Source: Owenia fusiformis | Taxonomy: Eukaryota; Annelida; Polychaeta; Sabellida; Oweniidae | DNA: 64,000 bases | Direction of reading: 5' to 3' | Assembly (NCBI GenBank): GCA_903813345.2 | Contig: CAIIXF020000006.1 | Coordinates: 8,914,989-8,978,988, forward strand | In this document: positions 1-11,000 of the stretch, piece after piece | Numbering within the stretch: the stretch's first letter is position 1 | Layout of the letters: every line of letters starts with the position of its first letter | Notes under the pieces: model-generated | Told to the model about the DNA's origin: nothing | Databases searched by the model: none | Seen by the model: the letters and a program-made list of their open reading frames with translations, nothing else | Translations under genes and position numbers: made by a program

Positions 1-771
1 CCAGTCCTACGAAAACGTCGTAAAACGGGCTCAATCTGGCTGTGGTCGGGAAATATGTCTGAAATAATTAGCTTCTTCGTTCTTAAACAGTCTTCAATAC
101 GTCCATCTCGTTCGCAGTTCGTTCAGGTCGCACCACGTCGGTGTGCAACGTCGTAGAACGCGTCCCTTAGTCTAGAAGGTCAACATGACCTGATTACAGA
201 ACGGTATGGTCGTCATCGAATATTGAATCGATTCAAAATTCTAAAATCACATTCCCGTCTGAGAACGTTCATAAAGTTCGTAAATAGACCTTAGAAAGTT
301 GCAGCTACGTTCATTCCGTTCGCACACAGTTTAAAACCAGTTTTGAAGAACGCAGTGGCAACTTGTTTGGTGTGATAGCTATATATTTGCTAACTCGTTC
401 ATAAGCAGTCTTAAATACGTTCTTAATCAGTTTAAACCCGTTTGCAATTAGTTCTACCTCGTTCTCAATACGTCCCCAGACAGTTCAACTCGTTGTTAAA
501 ACGTCCCTAGTAGGATTGAAGTACGACGGTTCCGTTCGTAGTACGTCCAGCTCGTCGTTAGTACGTTGTCACTCGTTCTAATTGTAGAACGTGACGACCA
601 CGAGAACATTTTGAGCATTGTCTAAGTTCTAGAGGACCTACCCGTTCGAGTACGTTCGATGAAGTTTGGAAATAGATCCCACACGGTTCTTAGTAGGTCC
701 AGTCCGTTCGTTTACAGTTGAAGCCCGTTTTCGAGAACGCAGTGAGAACTAGTTTGGTGTGATAGTAGGGT
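1..771. repeat. Dispersed TIR element, copy 1 (left end outside window)
   Basis: Bases 1-330 match 2621-2960 closely, and the right end (about 735-771) matches the right end of the copy at 2582-3161, including the terminal motif TTTGGTGTGATAGTAGGGT followed by TA. An extra terminal-like motif (TTTGGTGTGATAG at about 367-379) lies inside, so this copy is longer or compound. The interior is rich in degenerate short motifs of the type CGTTC and TACGTC every 10-15 bases. No coding capacity is visible. The left boundary is cut by the window. Confidence 0.75.
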
Positions 772-773
772 TA

Positions 774-2042
774 GAAAGAATTATACTCTGCATCGAAATC
801 AAAATTGCAAGGATAGTATTCAACAGACATGAGTATAATGATTCCCGTTGATAGCAACGTGAAAATTTAAAATCTCCCGTTCTAAACACGCAACTTTGAA
901 GTTGAACGGGTATCTGAAGTAGACTAAAGCGATACAATCCTATGTTGATTCAATGTACTTTGCGTTTACGTATACGTTTTGAAAAACCGTATTTGCTTAA
1001 CCTCTCCAATCTCTATTTACGTACCCTAAAACAAAAAACTAAGGTTCCTATAAGCTATTCTGCATGTTCCATAGTGGGGAAAGGTGTATACTTGTACATG
1101 TACGCTTGATTATTAATTGAGATGTGCGATTTCTTGTAACTGGTTGTAATTTCCGTTGTTACTTTTCAATTTTTCGTGTTAACATATTTACATAAACCTA
1201 TGAACAACGCCCTTCAATAAGTGATCAATGAGTTAAATATATTTTTACTTTGCATGTTCGGGCATTGTTTTCCTTTTATTTTTCGATGTTACATGTTCAA
1301 AAGTTAAGGTCGCTATGGTAACTAATGTTTTTGGTAATACGAAGCTTTGAAAGATTGAAAGTATTCTAGCATGATATATGAAACATCGAAAGGTCTAGCG
1401 TATCCTCAAGTAAGATAATTATAATAGTATACTCGTCTATCATGGTTAAGGATCATGCATCGATGTACTGGTTCATGTATCGGAGTTTATTGGCCCTTTT
1501 TATTGAAACATTATGAAAATTACTTTCATTATCATTACTTTACAGTGTTACATTTACTATTAAAGAATTCAAAATAAAGAAATACATCAACGTAATGCGT
1601 CATGTGTAGGCCTAATTTGTTGTGTTGACTTGAATTTTATATGTTAACCTTATTCGTTATTAATTTGATGCAATCATGTGTAAGTTGTTGTTGAGATATA
1701 CCCATCAATATCTTTCAAATCGAGCGAAGCATAGTTCAGGAACCATGTTAGAAAATACATGAATTGGAGCCTTGGCCTTTGTTAGGCCTAAAGGAGGAAA
1801 CATACAACCGGTGAGAAAAATGCGGTTGTTTAATATTGCATTTGGCACACATTACAACATTATTAATTCATTTGAAAAATGTTAAATGCTTTATTTTTTA
1901 CGCGACAATTTTAATTCATGATATGAAATGATATCATCTGTCTTTATAATTTATTCTATGCACTAGTGTATCTGATATCTGGAAGAGTCGATGTAGTTGG
2001 GCTGCAAAACAATTGATTATACAATAGACAGGGAAAGTCAAA
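774..2042. other. Non-coding upstream region of gene 1
   Basis: This stretch holds AT-rich unique-looking sequence with no supported exon. A short candidate acceptor (tatacaatagacag, about 2015-2030) just before the gene 1 start would be consistent with an intron in the 5' UTR, so the promoter may lie well upstream. No TATA box or CpG cluster stands out. Confidence 0.4.
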
Positions 2043-5000
2043 ATGGACACTCTACTTCTTTTGCTTGTTGGATTATTCGCGACTTGTTGCTCCGCTGGAA
2101 ATCCAAAGTTGCTGGAAAAAATGTTCATCGCATGTGGCGGCCCAAGTTACCTATATGTTCAAGAAGACCCAGTTGTACTAAAGGCGTGTAAAGGTGTAAG
2201 TAAAAATATATTTTGTTAAGGTAATGCATCAGTCTTATTGAAAGCTGATATATACGGCCTACCCGCCCCTGGTACGGCACAGACTGTCAATGGAGTTGTG
2301 CGGATGTCGCTCAACGAGCTTGGGGGAGCCGCATGTGGGTATTGCGTTGCCCGCCTTGTGTGCTGCACTGTTATCGTAAACCGTAAGGCCAACGTAGATT
2401 TGTAGCGCGCAGTTTTCAAAAAGTTGTCAGGAAGTTGTTACGTTGAGCGTCCCTCTTCTAAATCATTTCAAAACATGGTTAATTAACTTAAAAAATAAAG
2501 CAAAACTGCTGGCCTATATAAGTTGAAAAAGTGTTTAATCATGTTTTAAATTTCTGTACAATTGGTTTTCAACTAAATCTAACCCCCCTATCACACCAAA
2601 TTAGTTCTTACCCGTTCTTGCCAGTCCTACGAAAATGTCGTAAAACGGGCTCAATCTGGCTGCGGTCGGGATATATGTCTAAAATAATTAGCTACTTCGT
2701 TCATAAACAGTCTTCAATACGTCATATCTCATTCGCAGTTCGTTCAGGTCGCACCACGTCGGTGTGCAACGTAGTATAAACTGTCCCTTAGTCTAGAAGG
2801 TCATCATGACCGGATTACAGAACGGTCTGGTCGCCATCGAATTTTGAATCGATTCAAAATTCTAAATCACATACCCCGTCCGGGAAAATCCATGAAGTTC
2901 GTAAACAGACCGTAGAACATTGTAGCTACGTTCATTCAGTTCGCACACAGTTTAAAACCGATTCGGCGTTTTGACGATCACCAGAAAATTTTGAGCATGC
3001 TCTAAGTGCTGGAGGACCTACTCGTTCTAGTAGTTTCATGAAGTTTGTAAACAGATCCCAAACGGTTCTTAGTGGGTTCTTAGTACGTCAAATCCGTTCG
3101 TGCACAGTTTAAGCCCGTTTTCGAGAACGTAGTGAGAACTAGTTTGGTGTGATAGTAGGGTTAAAATGTATCTTTCTCTGTATTACTTTTCTGCGTTTGT
3201 GGTTAAAGTCCCCGATAAATCGGGCTACGTATACCGCCGTGTTTACATTAGGGGATTAGAAGAGTTTATTTTTTATTTAGGTTTGCAAGCTACGTATATC
3301 AATATTAGGCCTTCCATGTACTCGTGTGCATGTAATCAGCATGCCCTTCAACATAATGTAAACCAGGCTATTCAAGTACTGTATAATGTACACTATTTAT
3401 GTGTGTACTACATACAATACAATTCCCAGGGAAACAAAACACAAATACTTTTTATATGTTCAAAATGAGCCATTTGATTGATGCAAACACTAAATAGCTT
3501 CATAAATAACATCTACAAAGTATATCTAATAGTAATTTTCAATTTCAATGGTGAAACTTCCCTGGTTACGATTATATGGGAAATCATCACGAGACGAAGA
3601 TCGTTCGCCTTCCTGGCTTACCTCTGAATCGTGTACCTGGTAATCTCTTTATATAGTTTAGCGAGAGCGGTGCGCCTGCGCAGTTTTAAACTTTGGCGCA
3701 CACTTTAAATATCCTTAGAATGCTGCGATTTGTGGGAGTCCACAAAAGGCACACAAGGCAAACACAGCGCAACGTATGCTTAATGTTTGGTTATGTCATT
3801 CATCACAAATACGCAGGCGTAAAAAACGCCTGCGTTCGTTGGGTAGAGTCTAATATATGTAGGTGAACATAGAGAGAAAAATTTCAAATGTCGCGCTGTA
3901 ATCCCTCAAATCACCTTGGCCATGGGGACACCGCGAATCATCAACACCTTCGATTTCGAGACACATACAGCCGCTGTATAAACGCGTTGATTGTAATTAG
4001 TCTGCAATTTTATGTCTATAATATGTTTGTTTTGTGCCCTAATGACATCCTTAGATTAACTGTTTTGGGGAATGTAGATTCCTTGGGATGGATGTAATTT
4101 ATTTCCCGGGGAATATCAGTCACCTGCTGCAATAAGATAACCCATAACTTGTATTTAATGCTGTAATGTGTTATGCAGGCAAGGGAAGGATATGAAGCTG
4201 AATTTGGCAAACAGTTAAAATGGGATGCAAATACATATATAAAAAGTGGCCTTGATTACGCAATGAAGGTATGTTTCTCCTGCATTGTTTTTCCGACAAG
4301 TCGCCATGAAATAATCGAGGGGCACAGACTACCTAGTGCCCTCTCAACCAAACAACTGGTTATTTGGTTTTCATGCGAACATATTTGTATATCATTAAAA
4401 ATATAATTTTTCTCTTTTAATAATATATGAATTTATTATTTATTAATCATGCGAAGCTTATAATTACTGTACATCCTCGATGAACATGATCAAAGGATCA
4501 TCCTGAAAACAACCTTCATATGAATATATGACTAATATGATCACGTGTCCATAAATTATGCTAGATACGAGTGAAGACAATGGCCAGTGGTAAGGAGGCA
4601 TTCATCCACATACTGGTTAGTGCGGATGGCGAGTATATACGAAGCCAAGAGGGCTTCTTCAAGAAAAAGGACTGCATCGAAATACCAATGGCGGATGGTT
4701 TGTATTTAAGCGCCTTTAATGCAATCCCACAAACTACAGCTGTTTCGTTGCATGCATGTGAAGCCTTTAAGAATTGAACCCGAAGTTATACTTTTTAAAT
4801 AGGATTTTAAACAGTTTTGTTATATGCATAGCCAGCATCCATGGAAACAATATGCTTGTTAACAATCCTCTCCCCCCTTCTTCACTTAGTGGAGAAAGGA
4901 GCAAGCCCTTTTGAACACATTTTTGAACACATTTTTGAACACATATTCAATCTCCACCTGAGGAGATCTAAAAATAATTTACTTGAGGTTGATAGAAGTT

Positions 5001-8000
5001 GTCGGAATCACATTTTTATAATTTGTGTGGAATTCGTATGTGATATCACGTTTAAAATATTTAATCGTGAAAATCAAATTCATAAAATGTGGCATACACT
5101 CATGAAATGTTACAGTACATAATCACATTGTACATTCCACGCCATTGGCGATTTGGACCCTAGTTTGTGATTTGTACGTTATTTGATTTATAGGCTCAAT
5201 TAAAATGACACCACTACATTTCCTTGCTAAGATCATGGTATAATTTTAGATCCACTCGGTCTAATCTTCTTGGATAAGATGAACAGAGACTGTAGTCGCC
5301 TGACACCTCCTAGAGATTATTCTTACGTCAAGGATTATCCCGATGTTTTACAACTTGCGAAATCGGTATTGTCCTATTCTATACTCGATTAAAGGTTTCC
5401 TTATAGTTTAGAAGTTTGTTTGCAAATAGGTTTACAATAGCCAACATAAAGATCGATAACACCTTATATTTTGTAAATGGAACTAAATAGTTTTCATAAA
5501 AAATATTACATCAAAACATTTTAAAATAGATAGCGCTTCTGTATCTGTATACGTACGTAGTTGTATTCCATACCTGATGAGGTTTCAGGGATATATTAAC
5601 CGGGAATATATTCGATATCCGGGCAAATATATTTCGTATGTTCCACATATGGCGTTATCCGGGACGTACGATGGCTATACATCTCGCCCCGGGAATTCCA
5701 GTCATAACTATTGCAGCACTGAACTAAACAAAATGCAATGATGGCAGAACAGTGAACAAAATTCAAAATTTTAAAAAACAAATAATGTGAATCAATTCTT
5801 AGTAAACAAAAAACGAACACATCGCAAAGAAGAATCGTCTTGGTGTTCAATTCAAGTAAGCAAATTAACACATCAGCATATGGGAGACATGCTTAGTATT
5901 TTAGTATTAAAACCTCATCAGGTATGGAATACAACAGTTATGCACGGTCGGTTTTAATACAGGAAATATGGTATATTCAATATCTTCCCTTGGTCCATTC
6001 GGGCCCTCGGGAAGATATAGTGTATATCCCTCAGGATATGACCTGTATCCAAAACCACCCAGTGTATAACCCCTATATATCCTCAGGTTACATAAAACAA
6101 GCGGCAATATGTTTAAACATAGAGTAGTATGTAGACGTCTGAATTGTAGGCCCGTGCACAATATGAGGCCCTGGGATACGGCGATACGTTAAAATGGGAT
6201 TCTAACACGTTTGTTAACATTGGGTCAGATTACTATGGAGTAAAGGTAAACGTGTTTTAGAACTTTGTACACTCCCAAGAATGAGTTTCGATCCTCCAAA
6301 CAAGATTTGCGATTATCATGCTGTTCAAAACATAATGATATAAGAGTCTAGAAGTAGCACAGGTTATAATATACCTTTGTCTTATTCAAAAAACTAATCC
6401 AGTTTTACTCTCAAACAGCTTGTGTAGTTTAGACTACAAATTACATACACTGCCATAATTAATCGAATAGTATTATGTAAAAATCAACTTTATAATTGAA
6501 TTTTCAGATACGGGTTAAACGAATGAATGATTCAAAAATAGCGTTTGTTCATGTCTTGGTGAACGCCAGTGGATTCGTTGATGTTCAGCCAGGCGAATTT
6601 ACAAAACGAGATTGCATTGATATTCCGGAACCAACATCTGGTAAATAAGATGCAAACTTCATGTTTTCTCTTTCCTTCATGCACAATGCTCATTTTTTGT
6701 TACCTCAAACTTTTCATGTGTATATTAATCCCTTAGATTATGCGTTGACTGTAGACAGGTATACTTGTTTTACTATGACTGACCGTTGTCTTTGTCTTTG
6801 TAACCTCCTCTGTCTTGTTTTGAATCCTGATTTGTCAGAAAGGATGTGTCTGGATATATGCCCTTTTGGTCCCTCAGTCAAATGAATGTGAAATATGGTT
6901 TTTATTACTGTCCTAGTTATATTTGACAAGTATATTTACTTTTTCACGAGTTTTGATGCATAATTAACCCCCTGCTGAGAGTCAGAATAAGTATCTTAAC
7001 AAAAATAGTCATTATCATAGAAAAAAAACACCAATGGCAACATGTGTGACATACAAAGAAGAAATAACTTACGACCCTTGAAGAATTAAAAAGAAAATCA
7101 TATTTTTGAAATATATTTAAGGATTAATTTTTTTTCAAATTTTTGAATTTCCCGCCAGTTTAATTTGAAGGGGGAAAAACAAGATGGCTGCCATTTGATG
7201 TAAGAAATATCAGAAAAAAGGTTTAGTTTTCACAATGAGCACAGTTTTCCGGTTTAGGTCTTTTGACTGATTCTGACTCTTCATCACCAGGGTCATGTAT
7301 AGAGATTATAAAATTGAAACCAAAATGTTGTGCTCAGCATGAATTTGACTGAAATATGTGTAGCTTCACCAACACAATTGAAGTGCCAAAACTGGATGCT
7401 CAGTAACTTCGAGTGACTATAATCCCTTGATTACCCAGATAAACACCAATTCACTATCCAGAAATACCATTCAGTGTCTATAAAAAGAAAGTAAGCAATG
7501 TTTTGGAGGATATGTTTCAAACTTTTTGTATAAACAATTCATTTAATATTTGCCATTGATTTTTTTTCAATTCTAGCAAAGTGATATGCATTGTCTTGGA
7601 TGCCAATATTCTTCATCAATTGTGATACAAATTGATATTTTTGTACTCTCAGAAGAAGGATAAGATATTGAAGTTTAATAATATGTGTGATTGAGTTGGT
7701 TTTTCAGACATTACAATTTTCAATATTTTCGAAGTCGATAGCCAGACTCATTCCCAGACTCATCCTTTGTGTAAGACTCTACTGCGTTTCAGTTGAACGT
7801 CCAGTCGGTGGTGAGGAACAACAGACTACCGAAGGCACTCCTCCAATCACTGAAACCACCGAAGGCACTCCTCCAATCACTGAAACCACCGAAGGCACTC
7901 CTCCAATCACTGAAACCACCGAAGGCACTCCTCCAATCACTGAAACCACCGAAGCAATTACACCAGGCTCCCAAATCACCCTTCCCACGAGTGACTTCAG

Positions 8001-11000
8001 TCGTGAATTGACTGAGAGATGTGACCGAGACTATTACAAAGTAGCTGGTGACCTGTGGGACACTATTAAGGGGGTACATTTTGTATTATCTTCATGTGTG
8101 ATGTCCTATTGATGGACAACTCAGACCGTAGTATTGGCCGGCATGGGATTTAGTTCTTTTTTATTTTAGCGACACCTTTTTATTTCTATTTATCTAGCTT
8201 GAGTCCTGTCTTAGCTAACGAATTATGTCTGTATGAAAACCAAATGTACACCGCAAAATCGTAAATTCAGAAGAATATGTGGCAAGAATTTAGATTTATT
8301 TTCAATTCCGATCCACTGTTAGATTATATACAATTATTGACCTCTCCAGAGGTTTACTGTCAAAATTATATCCCGAGACTGTAAACCGAGACCGTAGGTC
8401 GAGGTTTACAGTCGAGGGATATAATTTTGACAGTAAACCGAATGGAGAGGTCTATAATTGTTTTGTTAGTCCGAAGAATATCTTAGATTTTTCTGACCCT
8501 TGAAGTTGACTTGAAGTTGGATCCAGACCCTCGAGACGTTCATGTTGTATTTCAGTATATCGGCAGTAAGTTCACTCAATGGAGTCAAATTACTCTCCTG
8601 GGCGAAGTCCACTAAAAGCTTTGTACAAAGTTTTAGATTTTTCTTCGTATTTTGACTGTCTTTACTCTCTAAGAGACTAATAATATCCTCATCTTCAACA
8701 TTTTTGAAACGGCTAGCTGCTAGCGGCGGCCATTTTATCGTCTGATAATGACGTCATTTTAGTGGAATGCTGGGAATATTATTCACCGGCAATGCATTGC
8801 GCGGTGTACAGTTAAAATTATTCACCGCTCGTTGACCAATCAAAATCGAGTATTTCAACTGAGGTACTAACAAAGCTGATTGTTCGATGAAGATTAAGTC
8901 TCAGAAGTTGCCCGGATGAGACTGGGCAATCATATATGATACAATACTTAAGGATTTAAGCCCTAGACTCGGAGCACTTTGGACTGCTTGTCATGCATAG
9001 GATGCATAGCATCGAGTGATAAGTTGGAGAAACAACACCAGAGTGGAATGAATCAGCCACAATGCAAAATCTTGGGCTAAAACTATTTTCACACACTGCA
9101 AAATGGTTTATACAATATCACTTAAAAGACATGAAATGAATATATTTTTAGGCAAGCCTTTTGCAAGGGTCAAATTGTCACCTTGACAACCTTCCAACAC
9201 TTACCATTTGTCCTGCATAAGCACTTGGCTTGTTATTCCATATGGAACTACTTTTTGATTTTACTGAACTATGAAATTGATCAATCGGTTTCATTAGTTT
9301 TGCATTTTGTATTGCAATACAATTATACGAAATAGCGTGTTCTGATTGGCTGGAAGACACACCTTGCCTAGATATGTGAATACAGTATTGCGACACTTAC
9401 TCAAATCTTATTGTAGCTAAAGACGGAGATTGGAGCGATCCTGGGTATAGACACGGACTTGTTTCAGCCTCGCATTTACATACAAGAGGGTGATGACAAA
9501 TATGTAAAGGTATTCACCTTTCCACAAAGTAAAGAAAATCGATAATTTCCAGCGCGCTGATTGGTTGTATGCAAATGAGTCAAATCAATGACGTCAATGA
9601 TGGAAAGTTTTGAAGAATTAGTACAGCCAGCATAGGAATATTTTGAATTAACTGCTATAAAAAGGATTCTATTTGACCAACGTACTAATTATTTTTAAGC
9701 AAATATGAAATATGGACGGGGCACTTTCTTTCCGAATCTTATGTAATTTAATTTAATCATTTTTTGACAGAACTATTGTTCATTAAGACTTCTCAGATCA
9801 GCCTCACATACCCGGGCTCACGTGTCTCGTGCGATTGTAAACAAAAAATGTAAATTGTGAAGTTACAAACATCGGCTAAATTATCTGATAGTGGTCATAC
9901 ACTATCCTGTTAAATGGTTATTATGTCGTAGTAAGAAGTTCCATCAGAAATTCACCATGAGTGACATTCGCGCAAAGCGTTACCTTTTGGTATGTATTCG
10001 CCATCAGCGATGTCAATAATGATCAGCAATGTCAACATATCATCAATAAACATTACATGATGTAATACGCTCTTTCTCTGAAATCTTCCCAATGATCATT
10101 ATTCCGACCGATCATCACATAACTAATTTATCCAATGACAAGTGAGGTTTCACAAGTGAAATCAGGACACCCATATCCATGTTTGATTTCTATTAAGCGT
10201 TCTCATTCTCATTATTTTCGAGAAATCCATCATCATTTTGGTTAAGAAAAATTCTACAGTCTGCTGGATCTATTTTGACAGTTTTGCTTTAGCAAGATAT
10301 TTAAACAAATTGACTGTTTCTACACTGAATAAAAAACATTTTCCCGGGGATATTTGGATCGGGAGATACACAGTGGGAAATAGACATTGGAATATATATA
10401 CATGACATTGTTTAACCCATACTTGGACGTATATTGGACGTATATTGGGAATATTTGAGAGAACAGGAAAATCCGCCCACGGTCAAGAAAACAAAACTGG
10501 ACATGAATATTTTAAAATATTTCCACGATTGAACAATGTGAACCAGATGACCAAGATTGGTATGAGATAAACACACTATCCTATAGTCGGTTCAGGGTAT
10601 TGGGATTATCCCTTGGCCAATATGATATATTTTCCCTCGGGACCTTCGGCCCTCGGGCAGATATATTATAATTGCCTCGGGATAATCCAAATATCCTGAA
10701 CCTCATGTAGGATAATCTCTATATATGTCACGTTCCTCTAAGATATCAATTCTGATATGACTTGCAGAAATAAATAGGAAGTAATCGTTTAGTTGATTGA
10801 ATTATGGAAGTAGTGAAGTCAATGATTTAAAGGCCCCATGTAAAGTTTAAACCACTTTGGCTTATATTGTAGTCTTACCCAATGTTATCAAAGTGTGATA
10901 TGTGAAACTTTTTTTTTTATTTCAAAAAGTGGTTTTTAATAGACTTTTTGTTCCAAAATTTGTGAATTTATTTAAAACCAACTTTTAGAGGTCACTCATA

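Noticed and set aside
3166-3468. 100-codon plus-strand ORF
   Set aside because: It lies in gene 1 intron 1, has Tyr/Cys-rich composition typical of AT-rich non-coding DNA, no splice context and no family resemblance.
7779-8079. Overlapping open frames on both strands over the 30-bp repeat
   Set aside because: A repeat whose length is a multiple of three keeps several frames open. Only the frame matching the spliced gene 1 has flanking homology and phase support.
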